DNA of 64,000 nucleotides from Omphiscola glabra (GCA_964017045.1 OZ024801.1:29856049-29920048); one strand, 5' to 3'; counted from the stretch's first letter, positions 36,890 through 49,500 are shown. Notes: generated by a model from the sequence alone, not told the origin. Translations and numbers: made by a program.

Positions 36890-37930
36890 GTGTTGACCCG
36901 TTCTCTCCAGACTGTTGACCCATTCTCTCCAGACTGTTGACCCATTCTCTCCAGACTGTTGACCCGTTCTCTCCAGACTGTTGAACCGTTCTCTCCAGAC
37001 TGTTGACCCATTCTCTCCAGACTGTTGACCCATTCTCTTCGGGCTGTTGATCCATTCTCTCCAGGCTGTTGACCCATTCTCTCCAGACTATTGACCAATT
37101 CTCTTCAGGCTGTTGACTCGTTCTCTTCAGGTTGTTGACCAATTCTCTTCAGGCTGTTGACCCGTTCTCTTCAGGCTGTTGACCCATTCTCTTCAGGCTG
37201 TTGACCCATTCTCTCCAGGCTGTTGACCCATTCTCTCCAGACTGTTGACCAGTTCTCTTCAGGCTGTTGACCCATTCTCTTCAGGCTGTTGACCCATTCT
37301 CACCAGACTGTTGACCCATTCTCTCCAGACTGTTGACCCGTTCTCTCCAGACTGTTGAACCGTTCTCTCCAGACTGTTGACCCATTCTCTCCAGACTGTT
37401 GACCCATTCTCTTCGGGCTGTTGATCCATTCTCTCCAGGCTGTTGACCCATTCTCTCCAGACTATTGACCAATTCTCTTCAGGCTGTTGACTCGTTCTCT
37501 TCAGGTTGTTGACCAATTCTCTTCAGGCTGTTGACCCGTTCTCTTCAGGCTGTTGACCCATTCTCTTCAGGCTGTTGACCCATTCTCTCCAGGCTGTTGA
37601 CCCATTCTCTCCAGACTGTTGACCAGTTCTCTTCAGGCTGTTGACCCATTCTCTTCAGGCTGTTGACCCATTCTCACCAGACTGTTGACCCATTCTCTCC
37701 AGGCTGTTGACCCATTCTCTCCAGACTGTTGACCAATTCTCTTCAGGCTGTTGACCCATTCTCTTCAGACTGTTGACCAATTCTCTTCAGGCTGTTGACC
37801 CATTCTCTTCAGACTGTTGACCCGTTCTCCAAAGGCTGTTGACCCGTTCTCTCCAGACTGTTTCACCGTCCTCTCCAGGCTGTTTCACCATCCTCTCCAG
37901 GCTGTTTCACCATCCTCTCCAGGCTGTTTC
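36890..37930. repeat. 22-bp minisatellite, about 47 copies, with 374-bp higher-order repeat
   Basis: Unit CTGTTGACCCATTCTCTCCA followed by GA. A 17-unit block (374 bp) is duplicated: the variant order around 36900-37140 recurs around 37270-37520. The right end switches to CTGTTTCACCATCCTCTCCA units. Open minus-strand frames are artefacts of the repeat. Confidence -1.
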
Positions 37931-37934
37931 CCCA

Positions 37935-38873
37935 CCCACGGTTATCATATATATGTCAGTCATTTAGACCACGGGCTCAGGTTATCATATATATCTCACT
38001 CATTTAGACCAAGGGCTTAGGTTATCATATTTATCTCACTCATTTAGACCACGGGCTCAGGTTATCATATATATCTCACTCATTTAGACCATGGGCTTAG
38101 GTTATCATATATATCTCACTCATTTAGACCACGGGCTCAGGTTATCATATATATCTCACTCATTTAGACCAGGGGCTCAGGTTATCATATATATATCTCA
38201 CTCATTTAGACCAAGGGCTCAGGTTATCATATATATCTCACTCATTTAGACCACGGGCTCAGGTTATCATATATATATCTCACTCATTTAGACCACGGGC
38301 TCAGGTTATCATATATCTCACTCATTTAGACCACGGGCTTAGGTTATCATATATATCTCACTCATTTAGACCATGGGCTCAGGTTATCATATATATGTCA
38401 CTCATTTAGACCAAGGGCTCAGGTTGTCATATATATCTCACTCATTTAGACCACGGGCTCAGGTTATCATATATATCTGACTCATTTAGACCATGGGCTC
38501 AGGTTATCATATATATCTCACTCATTTAGACCAAGGGCTTAGGTTATCATTTATATCTCACTCATTTAGACCACGGGCTCAGGTTATCATATATATCTGA
38601 CTCATTTAGATCAAGGGCTTAGGTTATCATATATATCTCACTCATTTAGACCACGGGCTCAGGTTATCATATATATCTGACTCATTTAGATCAAGGGCTT
38701 AGGTTATCATATATATCTAACTCATTTAGACCATGGGCTCAGGTTATCATATATATCTCACTCATTTAGATCAACGGCTTAGGTTATCATATATATCTCA
38801 CTCATTTAGACCACGGGCTCAGGTTATCATATGTATCTAGTTCATTTAGATCACGGGCTCAGGTTATCATATA
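37935..38873. repeat. 40-bp minisatellite, left part, about 23 copies
   Basis: Unit core CTCATTTAGACCACGGGCTC then AGGTTATCATATATATCTCA. Unit length varies with the number of TA steps. Interrupted at 38874 by a hAT element. Confidence -1.
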
Positions 38874-39558
38874 AAGGGCCGGTCCTAACAATTGCGGGGC
38901 CCTATGCGAAACGGATTGCGCGGGCCCCAGTCTGGGTAGGGGTAAGGATAATAAGTGAAATTTGAAATTTTGTATTAGAAAATAAATTCGTCTTTGAATT
39001 TTATTCATTCTTTACTAAGTACAAAATCACAAATTAACTTTACTTTACGAGCCTTGCGTGTAGCGAAATCATACAGTATATCATTAAAAAAATTATGTTT
39101 CCTACATAGATCACGCTCAATAGCAAGAATTGCCAAATTGTTCAATCTATCTTCGTGAATTGTTGACCTCAAGTAATTCTTGATTAGTTTGAGGCGCGAG
39201 AAGCTTCTTTCACCAGATGCCACAGTTACGGGTATTGTTAAAAATATTCTGAGTGCAACAAAGTAGTTTGGGAAAGCAGTGTATCTTTCATTAGTGGACA
39301 GACAAGCCAAAATTTCTACCGGGGTTTTGGTGGTATTTGGTAGAATATGCCTTAAAGATTCCATTTCATCTGCTAATTCTCGCCCAGATATATAAAACAC
39401 TGTAAAAACATAAAAACAGAATCAACACGTTGACCTATACATGATTATAAGTTAGAATGGTTTAATGTAATAATTTACACCTAGAATTAGCGCGGGGCCT
39501 ATGAAAGTGCGGGGCCCACTGCGGCCACATAGGTTGCATTGGCCTAAGGCCGGCTCTG
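38874..39558 (-). mobile_element. hAT element with transposase remnant (685 bp) inside a minisatellite
   Basis: Ends AAGGGCCGGTCCTA and (reverse) CAGAGCCGGCCTTA. Both sides carry ATCATATA (38866-38873 and 39559-39566). As ATCATATA is also part of the surrounding 40-bp unit, the duplication alone is weaker proof, but the ends and the transposase remnant support it. An internally deleted copy: only the C-terminal part of a transposase remains. Confidence -1.
39005..39400 (-). pseudogene. hAT transposase, C-terminal dimerisation domain fragment
   Basis: 131 codons. Residues 54-73 read LTIPVTVASGERSFSRLKLI, the signature of the hAT C-terminal dimerisation region found in ZMYM1-like and related transposases, followed by KNYLRST and LAILAIE. 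The BED or zinc-finger N-terminus and the catalytic DDE core are missing, so it cannot act alone. The frame is intact to its stop, which suggests fairly recent activity of its source. The nearest ATG may not be the true start. Confidence -1.
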
Positions 39559-39800
39559 ATCATATATATCTCACTCATTTAGACCAAGGGCTCAGGTTAT
39601 CATCTATATCTCTCTCATTTAGATCACGGGCTCAGGTTATCATATATATCTCATTTATTTAGACCACGGACTCGGGTTATCATACGTAACTCAAACATTT
39701 AGACCACGGGCTCAGGTTATCATACGTAACTCAAACATTTAGACCACGGGCTCAGGTTATCATACGTAACTCACTAATGTAGACCACGGGCTCAGGTTGC
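39559..39800. repeat. 40-bp minisatellite, right part, about 6 copies
   Basis: Continues the array to the left of the hAT element. Units here are more diverged (CATACGTAACTCAAACATTT). It ends in a C run at 39800-39812. Confidence -1.
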
Positions 39801-40204
39801 CCCCCCCCCCCCTTAAACCGCCCCGGTGAGATCGAAAGTGGGCCTAAACAAGGAGCCCCGAAATGATTAGGACGTGCACCTGTTGCCCGCCCTCGATCAA
39901 TCAGTGACAGCGACACATCTGCCGTAGGCCAACTCACATCAAAGTCGTTTAGTTTTTATCCCCCCCCCCCCTTTTTTTCATTTAACTGCCCCACGACAAC
40001 GTAGCCTAGCCCCATCAGCTGTAGAGTATAGGAGCACTTTCTAAATTTGTCTTAACTCACATTTGGTCAAATAATTCCAAAGCATTATTTTGTTTTACTA
40101 AACAGCATAGTGCGTTCAAAAAGAAATTTGACGAAAATTTTGACGTGTGAACTGAAAAAAAGATTCGACCAAATTTCCGTTCAAAAAAATTTGAATTTCC
40201 GGTA
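39801..40204. other. Unannotated sequence
   Basis: C runs near 39800 and 39961. Nothing else recognised. Confidence -1.
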
Positions 40205-40415
40205 ACCTTACGATAGACCTGAAGACAGTACAAACGGGCTTACAAGAGACTTGAAGACAGTACTAATGGGCTTATGATAGAACTGAAGACAGTACAAATG
40301 GGCTTACGATAGACATGAAGACTGTACAAATGGGTGTACGATAGACATGAAGACAGTATTATTAATGGGCTTACGAGAGACCTGAAGACAGTACTAATGG
40401 GCTTACGAGAGACTG
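40205..40415. repeat. 32-34-bp minisatellite, about 6 copies
   Basis: Unit core GAAGACAGTACAAATGGGCT then TACGATAGACCT. Confidence -1.
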
Positions 40416-40511
40416 AATGTGCCCCACGTTTTAATAAGTGAAACGAGGTGAACACCTTAAAAGAATAGGCAGAATTTGAAATAATGTTTTACGAATTTCG
40501 CTAGAGACATT

Positions 40512-41302
40512 CACTTTTATAAACTGTGGCATTTGCCAGACGTCATTTGATGGCGCAGAGTTCTCACGTTTCATATAAACTGTGGCATCAGCCACAGAGG
40601 TCATTTGATGGCGCAGAGTTCTCACGTTTCCTTATATATAAACTGTGGCATCAGCCACATACGTCATTTGATGGCGCAGAGTTCTCACATTTCCTTCTAT
40701 ATAAACTGTGGCATCAGCCACAGACGTCATTTGATGGCGCAGAGTTCTCACGTTTCCTTATATATAAACTGTGGCATCAGCCACAGACGTCATTTGATGG
40801 CGCAGAGTTCTCAAGTTTCCTTCTATATAAACTGTGGCATCAGCCACAGACGTCATTTGATGGCGCAGAGTTCTCACGTTTCCTTATATATAAACTGTGG
40901 CTCATTTGATGGCGCAGAGTTCTCAAGTTTCCTTCTATATAAACTGTGGCATCAGCCACAGACGTTATTTGATGGCGCAGAGTTCTCAAGTTTCCTTCTA
41001 TATAAACTGTGGCATCAGCCACAGACGTCATTTGATGGCGCAGAGTTCTCACGTTTCCTTATATATAAACTGTGGCTCATTTGATGGCGCAGAGTTCTCA
41101 AGTTTCCTTCTATATAAACTGTGGCATCAGCCACAGACGTTATTTGATGGCGCAGAGTTCTCAAGTTTCCTTCTATATAAACTGTGGCATCAGCCACAGA
41201 CGTCATTTGATGGCGCAGAGTTTTCACGTTTCCTTCTATATAAACTGTGGCATCAGCCACAGACGTCATTTGATGGCGCAGAGTTCTCACGTTTCCTTCT
41301 AA
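40512..41302. repeat. 63-bp minisatellite with internal hairpin, about 12 copies
   Basis: Unit core AAACTGTGGCATCAGCCACA, then GACGTCATTTGATGGCGCAG and AGTTCTCACGTTTCCTTCTA. TGTGGC-ATCA-GCCACA forms a perfect 6-bp hairpin in each full unit. Two truncated units, both lacking the second arm, lie 175 bp apart (near 40901 and 41076), showing a block duplication. Open frames on both strands result from the period of 63. Confidence -1.
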
Positions 41303-42144
41303 TTTAATAACAATTTTTAAAATTATATTGCCACATAAGAAAAACAAACCCACACAAAAAAAAGGGGGGGGGGGTCGGAGGTTTGGGGGACAAGCCAAGG
41401 ATTAAACGAAGTAAATGAAACGGTCCCTAATGAAGATGGATGTGACCTAGACGTGATGGTTCATTATCGTGTGGATGTAGTCGTCGTGTTGGCTCCGTTC
41501 CTTCTGACGTGACTAACATTTAGATCGCCCGTACAAGATCGTGCTAAGCACAACAAATCTGCTCTATCCGTTGCAACCGTTTAAATTTTTTTGCTTATTA
41601 TGTTCTCGTGGAGTCAAACTCGACCTGGCCATTCAACAACGCTGGGTCACTACTAGACCTGGTCATTCAACAATCACAAGAGCTTAGTCTACATGGAAAA
41701 CACCACGTTTTCTCTCCCCGTCTAATTGATTATGCCAGCGTCTCTCGTCCTTTTATTGCCCGTGGCCCACTTTGCCTTTTCTTTAAAATCTCCGTGGTCC
41801 CCTTCCCTGATATTAATATATAAACCTATTGTTATTTAAATCAAGTCTCTTTTCCCCAAAGTTTACGTGCCCCCCTTCACTGGGAGCCAAGAAAAATGAT
41901 ATACTGGCTAACGTTGAAACTCTGGTATGTTAGTATACTATAGTGAGAGTTATTTGAATATTTTAATTAATTTAAAGCCCACACGAGCAATACTTAAATG
42001 AACGGACACAGTATGTAAACTTTGTAAAACATAGTATTTTGTCTGACAATGTTACACAAGAGTAGGAGGCTATGAAATCTTGGTTTGTAAAAGTTGCCAA
42101 ATGTCGTGGGCTATAAGACCAGCAAAATGATTGCAGCGACAGAT
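41303..42144. other. Unannotated sequence
   Basis: G run near 41366-41375. No gene recognised. Confidence -1.
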
Positions 42145-42582
42145 TAGTGTGTGTGCAAGATGAGAGACACACAGACAGATCAGTGTGTGTGCAAGATGAG
42201 AGACGCACAGACAGATTAGTGTGTGTGCAAGATGAGAGACACACAGACAGATCAGTGTGTGTGCAAGATGAGAGACGCACCGACAGATCAGTGTGTGTGC
42301 AAGATGAGAGACGCACAGACAGATTAGTGTGTGTGCAAGATGAGAGACGCACAGACAGATTAGTGTGTGTGCAAAATGAGAGACGCACAGACAGAGCAGC
42401 GTGTGTGCAAGATGGGAGACACACACAGCAGCGTGTGTGCAAGATGGGAGACACACAGAGCAGCGTGTGTGCAAGATGGGAGACACACAGAGCAGCGTGT
42501 GTGCAAGATGGGAGACACACAGAGCAGCGTGTGTGCAAGATGTGAGACACACAGAGCAGCGTGTGTGCAAGATGTGAGACGT
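42145..42582. repeat. Composite minisatellite, 36-bp then 32-bp units, about 13 copies
   Basis: Left units of 36 bp (GTGTGTGCAAGATGAGAGAC then GCACAGACAGATTA) pass into 32-bp units (AGCAGCGTGTGTGCAAGATG then GGAGACACACAG). The right type looks like a deletion derivative of the left. Confidence -1.
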
Positions 42583-42944
42583 TTACGATATGAAAGTAAT
42601 TATCTCATTTCCTCTCTCCAAACACGTCACCATGATTCTCGGCCGTAAAATGGAAAGAGACACCGAAAAGGTGCGATAGCACTGACTTGACATGACACCT
42701 GTGTGACGTGGCGAGTCTTACAGCCTGGGCCCACAGGTGACCCTAGGTACGGGCGGTACCTGGTACACCAACTGTACGGACTCAGAGAGGTGAGTGGTGA
42801 AGGGGAGCAGTTTGGAAGGGGGGGCTTGTATGTTGCTAAGATGTTTCCTACCTGACATTGATATCTACATTACATACGGTTATAGGATGTATGAAACAGT
42901 CAAGAAATACTATTAGGGATTGATGGTAAGAAATGGGTGTCAGA
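42583..42944. other. Unannotated sequence
   Basis: Nothing recognised. Confidence -1.
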
Positions 42945-43385
42945 ATGTCAAATAGACACCACACAACCTGTTAAATAGACACCACACAACCTGTCAAATA
43001 GACACCACACAACCTGTCAAATAGACACCACACAACCTGTTATATAGACACCACACAACCTGTTAAATAGACACCACACAACCTGTTAAATAGACACCAC
43101 ACAACCTGTTAAATAGACACCACACAACCTGTTATACCACACAAGATATATTTTATAGACCCCCACACACACACACAAGACATGTTAAATAGAATCCACA
43201 AGACCTGTTAAATAGACACCACACAACCTGTTATATTCCACAAGATCTATTTTATAGACCCCCCAACACACACAAGACATGTTAAATAGAACCCACAAGA
43301 CCTGTTAAATAGACCCCCACAAGAACTGTTAAATAGACCCACACAAGACCTGTCCTACAGACACCACAAGACCTGTTAAATAGAC
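42945..43385. repeat. 23-bp minisatellite, about 15 copies, degenerate to the right
   Basis: Unit core AAATAGACACCACACAACCT then GTT. The right half contains longer composite units (TATTTTATAGACCCCC) that occur twice. Confidence -1.
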
Positions 43386-44304
43386 TCCAGACCTTCTCTT
43401 TAACATTCAGTGTTTAAAATACACATCCCATTAATCAAATGGTTCACATTTATGGGAGGCGTCACAACTTGTTAACTCCACCTGACCTCCATCAAAAAAT
43501 AATGAACTGACTGGCGCATCACAGCTAATCTTCGACTAGGTTCAAATCCTCTCAAACTGTTTCCCAACGTTATAGCCGAGACCCCACCACCCCCACCCCC
43601 CAAACGGCTACCCCTTTTTCCCAAGACTGTTGAGATATAAATAGCCATGAGATTGACTCCTGCTCCACCAACTACATCGCATTCCATCCTTCGGGAAGTT
43701 TCATCATCTTGTGGTAACAGCAAAGAAACCAACAACATCGCCAATGTTACTGACATCTACCCGCAAAATGAATCGCGAATCCGAGAAATTATCTACGACT
43801 GGGACTCGGAAGGAAAGGGTTCAATTCCAAAACCACCTATGCTCCATAAAACTTTCACTTGGGAAATAGAATTCGGCTGGGGGGTGGGGTGAAAATATAG
43901 GGGGGGGGGCGGACTGATGTAGGTAAGCAATGTTCCCAGGCATATACCATTACGCTGCGACCAATAAGAAAGGCATTAATGCCAATGACGACTAACAATA
44001 TTACAGTGCTACGAGCCACCAGTGAACAAACACAAAAACATGTTCCAACAAGTCAAGGCAAGAAAACATTGGTCTGTCAATGGCAATCTTGACACGGTTT
44101 CGTTGGATTGACTCATTCGGCCTGTTTTATGGGCTGGGTGGAGAGGGTTATCAAGGGGCCCCTGATCAATGTATATTTTAAATCAGTGCCAACATTTTTT
44201 TTAAACTACAAAGTGAGTTACCAACTAGTGGGTGAGCACAAATATGTTATAGGTATTGCTAACTGCTGTGTTAACTGCAGAGTGTGGCCTGCGCGTGTGT
44301 ATAT
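43386..44304. other. Unannotated sequence
   Basis: No gene recognised. A G run near 43899-43909. Confidence -1.
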
Positions 44305-44730
44305 TGAAAGTGGCGAATCTGATGAAAGTGCCGAATCTGATGAAAGTGGCGAATCTGATGAAAGTGCCGAATCTGATGAAAGTGGCGAATCTGATGAAAG
44401 TGGCGAATCTGATGAAAGTGCCGAATCTGATGAAAGTGGCGAATCTGATGAAAGTGGCGAATCTGATGAAAGTGGCGAATCTGATGAAAGTGGCGAATCT
44501 GATGAAAGTGGCGAATCTGATGAAAGTGGCGAATCTGATGAAAGTGGCGAATCTGATGAAAGTGGCGAATCTGATGAAAGTGGCGAATCTGATGAAAGTG
44601 GCGAATCTGATGAAAGTGGCGAATCTGATGAAAGTGGCGAATCTGATGAAAGTGGCGAATCTGATGAAAGTGGCGAATCTGATGAAAGTGGCGAATCTGA
44701 TGAAAGTGGCGAATCTGATGAAAGTGGCGA
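44305..44730. repeat. 18-bp minisatellite encoding (ESDESG)n on the plus strand, about 24 copies
   Basis: Unit GAATCTGATGAAAGTGGC, nearly perfect; four units near the left carry GCC for GGC. The plus strand is open for 245 codons through the array, but the flanks show no domain, and the array is explained as a minisatellite. Confidence -1.
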
Positions 44731-45501
44731 ATGTACTATAAAAAATGTATTTAATTATTTAATACGAATTTTGTGTAGCTGGATGAAGGTGATGAATATT
44801 ACCAATGACATTTTCAGAAGAAAACTTTACAAAAACAACAAATAAAAAAAATAAAAATTTAATAAAATGTTAGACCCCCAGTCACCATCTTAAACACGTA
44901 AAGATGCTTCTGTAAAAGCGGAAGCGGCTCTCCCCCCCCCCCCTTTTTTTGGGGTTCTGCAGTAGTGGGAGACCCTGTAAAGGCTTTGACTATAAAACTT
45001 GAGGTCTGTGGGTGGAGGAATGGATTGGGATAGAGGGAGGAGGAAGTGATGCCACACGTTTGTGGGTTGGTGTATGTGTTTGTGTGTGGAGGGGGGGGGG
45101 GTTAGGAGTTTTAACAAATTCATGAATATAGGTGTGTGTGTTTGTATGTATTTGTAAGTATCTGTATGTATAAAAATCATAGCTATGCATATAGGGTGTG
45201 GCGATAAAGAAGTTAATTTAGTTCGTGTAGAGTAGGATTGGCAAGAGGTTGGCGTTAAACACTAGTGTATGAGTCGCGTGTTGGAGAAGGTAGAATTGCC
45301 ACTAAACACCGACGAGCACAAGAAAGGCGGGGTGGGGGGGGAGAGATGGAACCACACACCCCCCCCCCCCCCCACGAAACTACCCCAGAACCTGGTCAAA
45401 ACCTTTCTCCGACCTAACATTAAGTCCCCTGTCGTCACGGCAGACATCCCGACACGCCGGCAACAGAAATCTTGGGCCGCACCTAGGGTTGTAGGACAGC
45501 T
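44731..45501. other. Unannotated sequence
   Basis: C run near 44931-44943, G run near 45089-45100, TG-rich tract near 45125-45170, C run near 45358-45373. No gene. Confidence -1.
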
Positions 45502-45715
45502 GACAAGCCACGACTCAGCTGCTCCCAACGACTCCACTGCCCGACAAGCCACGATTCAGCTACTCCCAACAACTCCACTGCCTGACAAGCCACGACTCAG
45601 CTACTCCCAACAACTCTACTGCCCGACAAGCCACGATTCAGCTACTCCCAACGACTCCACTGCCCGACAAGCCACGACTCAGCTCCTCCCAACAACTCTA
45701 CTGCCCGACCATACA
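45502..45715. repeat. 41-bp minisatellite, 5 copies
   Basis: Unit core GACAAGCCACGACTCAGCTA then CTCCCAACAACTCTACTGCC, constant 41-bp spacing. Confidence -1.
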
Positions 45716-47542
45716 ACGACCCACTTTAGCAGCTCAACAGTTTTCAAGACAGTAATTAATACTGTGTCAAGCTTCATGGTGCCCAAATAAATATTCCCGA
45801 AATGAAGGCACGGCTAAGGGATTTTAATTTGTTTTGTTTTTGTTTTTCTAAGAGAGATGGCAAAAAAAAGCTTGGAAGAGAAGACGTCAAACACAACGTT
45901 CTTGATCTTGAGCAAGGAAGTAGTGGAAATTGACGTCACATTTGAAATGCCTACGGTGAGGCTTATCTTCAGCTTTACATTAAACAATGCCAAAAAAATT
46001 AAGTTGTTGGTATAAACAATTTATATGAATTTTGAATTATTTGATATTAATATTCTAATGTCTAACCCACTTTTACACCGCAGATTTATTTCACCAACTA
46101 TTTCAGAAAAAAAAAAGAAAAGAAAATATTACGCACCAAATGCATTTAGTGCATTGATTGGGAATGTTATTTCGTTGAATCAGTTGCACCGTATTTCCCC
46201 CATCTTCCCTTTGAAAAACAGGAAAAAATTATTTTTTGGGGTTGGGGGTGGCGCTGACAATTTGATACTATGTGAATGTGTTATCATCTGTAACGAGTCT
46301 ATGTGCCAATATTCAGCTCGATAGGATGACGGGAAGTAGGTCAATTAGCCTTCCGAAGATTTCGCCACAAACCCAGATAAAAACACATGAACAAAAGCCA
46401 AGTTAATATAAAGGATTATTATATAATTTTTTTTACGTTTTTTTTTAATTTAAAAAATTGACCAGGGAGTATATATGCAAAGCTGTAAACTGTTTTGGTA
46501 TAGGACAATGCAACCCGCAATCAGCTTCTAGATTCTGCAGGCGTGATGCTAAGAAACTTTCCAATGTCAATGAAATATGTTCCAGAAAGTGGTACCAGGG
46601 CTGGCTAAGGGGGTGGATGTAGCCAATGTTTAAAGCTGTACATATAGGCCCTACACCAACGCCTACTCGCTGGACGTAACCGCTAAGCCCACTATTTTCC
46701 GCAACCACCGTTCCATCCCTCCCCCATTCACCACTCGCTGATGAATTAAACGGCTGCGAATTGCTGCTGTAAACAGAGTTGGACAGAAGCCATCACGTCT
46801 TCGGAGAATGTGGCAGGCGACATGACGCGCGCCCAGACGACAGCAAAGCCCGCTGACCTAATTAGTCAAAAGGCCCCCGTCATTAATTCGGGATGTCCGC
46901 TGTAGGTAGTAAAAGGGGAGGGGGTGGGTTAAAGACTTCCTGGGTTGACACCGTGTCCTAGAACTGCTCGGCCACACATCTTCTGTTGAGAAATGGTCCA
47001 GGTGTCGAGCGAGTCCAAGGTTTTTTTTGGCCAGTGCTAAACATTTCTCAGGCAGCGAGATACTACAACAACAGTTGTAACAACAACAAAAATTATAATT
47101 TTTTTTAAATGCCCAGACAAAAATATAAAACTCGTAAAATGCTGATTTTAGTTGAACCTAATGACAAATCGTCAAACTATTTATGACCCCAGGGTGTTGT
47201 ATTACTGGCAGGATGGAAAAATGAATCAAGTTGTCATGGTCTCAAAAAAGATGGCTTCAAGTGCAAATGGAATCTTTTATTTTCCATATCCGTTCAGGTG
47301 TTTTTTCCCTTTCTTCTATTGGGAGTTTGATTGCAACAAGGAGTTAAATAGATATGGCGGGCTTGGCATTTTTGGTATTGGATAGTGAGACGATGATATT
47401 TACATACATGATTATAGCGACGTACAATTTTAGTTTTAAAACGCAATATTAAACACATAACGTCTCTTTAGTTTAAGCATTTGGGGGAGGTTGGACATTC
47501 GGTTATAATTTGACAACTAAGCAAATTTCAAGTAGGATTATA
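45716..47542. other. Unannotated sequence
   Basis: A/T-rich. Short frames at 46025-46324 and 47152-47385 show no family. Nothing supported. Confidence -1.
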
Positions 47543-47852
47543 GCTTAAACTGTCCACTGTCTGGCTGGAGTGGTTAAGCTTAAACTGTCCACTGTCTGGC
47601 TGGAGTGGTTAAGCTTAAACTGTCCACTGTCTGGCTGGAGTGGTTAAGCTTAAACTGTCCACTGTCTGGCTGGAGTGGTTAATCTTAAACTGTCCACTGT
47701 CTGGCTGGAGTGGTTAAGCTTAAAGTGTCCACTGTCTGGCTGGAGTGGTTAAGCTTAAACTGTCCACTGTCTGGCTGGAGTGGTTAAGCTTAAACTGTCC
47801 ACTGTCTGGCTGGAGTGGTTAAGCTTAAACTGTCCACTGTCTGGCTGAAGTG
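47543..47852. repeat. 35-bp minisatellite, 9 copies
   Basis: Unit core AAGCTTAAACTGTCCACTGT then CTGGCTGGAGTGGTT, nearly identical copies. CCACT and AGTGG can pair within a unit. Confidence -1.
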
Positions 47853-47945
47853 GAAATTTCAGAGATTAAGTTTATTACAAATTTCTTCCTGTTACTGAAT
47901 TTTTCTCTGCACAAATCATTGTTGCCTTTAAAAAAAAGCTATAAC

Positions 47946-48132
47946 AAATAAATAAATATATATAATGGCCAAGGATTGTGTGTCGCCTCCCCCCCCCCCC
48001 CCACAAATAAATAAATATATATATATATAATGGCCAAGGATTGTGTGTCGCCTCCCCCCCCCACAAATAAATAAATAAATATATATATATAACGGCCAAG
48101 GATTGTGTGTCGCCTCCCCCCCCCCCCCCCCG
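47946..48132. repeat. ~60-bp minisatellite containing poly(C), 3 copies
   Basis: Each unit has CAAATAAATAAATATATATA, then GGCCAAGGATTGTGTGTCGC and CTCC followed by a C run of 9-16. The poly(C) length differs between units. Confidence -1.
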
Positions 48133-48924
48133 CGCAGTCTAGCGGAAATGGACCAATCATTTCATAAGTCACATTTTTCGGTCCGGTAAATGTCAAGCTC
48201 TCCATCCTGGTTATTGAAAAGTAAATGACAATTGAATGAGGCAAGTTCATTGACAACACACTGCACAGTTGTTGTTATTGTTTATTTTACTTCCTAGTTG
48301 ATGTGTATATGTGTGTGTGTGTGTGTGTGCTTATTTGATAGATCGGTCAACGGGACACACTGAACCCAGAAAAGTGTATGACAACAGTGGCAGGGTCTGG
48401 TTAAGGTTGGGAGCAATGACCACACAAACATAAGTGTTCCATCACCACCCCGTGTTATGATGTATGAGTGGCGGTCTCGGAATGCGAGGTGACGGCATCC
48501 TACAAAAATTAATTATGTCAAACTTTTTTTTGGTTTCGTTAAAAAAAAATATATAGGTTTCTGTCAAATGTAAGTGACACAAACAGAGTGTTCTGGCGGT
48601 TAAAAGGTGAGTACAGGTGGAGTGGCCCCACCCTCAGACAGGCATGCAGGTGGTAGGCTGACTAGACATGGCTGCAGTGGGTACGTCACGGCAGGTTCAC
48701 CCATTTTTTAATTTCAACTATGTAGCAATTGGATGATAGATGTTCTTCTCAACATTGGACTGGTATATAGCTAACATTGTTTGTGCTACACCTGCTTGCA
48801 TGGGCGACCGCAGGAGTTTTCGCAAAAAAAATACGGAAAAGGAGGGGGGGGGGGGGGTGTCAGTCTGTCAGTTACTGCCGTTAGACTTGGATAATAAGTA
48901 ATGTCATTTAAAATAGAGAACTCA
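48133..48924. other. Unannotated sequence
   Basis: (TG)n at about 48304-48329, G run near 48843-48857. No gene. Confidence -1.
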
Positions 48925-49200
48925 TATAAATAATTTGTCTTATTATTGTCTTGATAGTTTTCATGGATCTTAATTAATTGAGTTCACCTTATTATTGTCT
49001 TGACAGTTTGCATAGATCTTAATTAATTGTTAAGTTCACCTTATTATTGTCTTGATAGTTTGCATAGATCTTAATTAATTGTTAAGTTCACCTTATTATT
49101 GTCTTGATAGTTTGCATAGATCTTAATTAATTGTTAAGTTCACCTTATTATTGTCTTGATAGTTTGCATAGATCTTAATTAATTGTTGAGTTCACCTTTT
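48925..49200. repeat. 52-bp minisatellite, 5 copies
   Basis: Unit core TTAAGTTCACCTTATTATTG then TCTTGATAGTTTGCATAGAT and CTTAATTAATTG. Confidence -1.
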
Positions 49201-49389
49201 TGTTGTGTTGATTTAGGAATTTTTCAATACTAGTTAGTATTTAGAAAAATTTCAGGAGGGGAGGGGAGGGAGTGTCCCACCTAACATTACCCCCCCCCCC
49301 CCCAACCTACACACACTTTCGACATATAACCCTTGCCTGCTTTTGAAATAAAGTCTTACTCTGAACAGCACTCATGAATGCACCATGTC

Positions 49390-49500
49390 ATAATTGGTGA
49401 GAAGAACAAGTCAGTCATAAGAGGTGATAAGAACAAGTCAGTCATAAGAGGTGATAAGAACAAGTCAGTCATAAGAGGTGATAAGAACAAGTCAGTCACT
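49390..49500. repeat. 27-bp minisatellite, 4 copies
   Basis: Unit core AAGTCAGTCATAAGAGGTGA then TAAGAAC. Confidence -1.
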
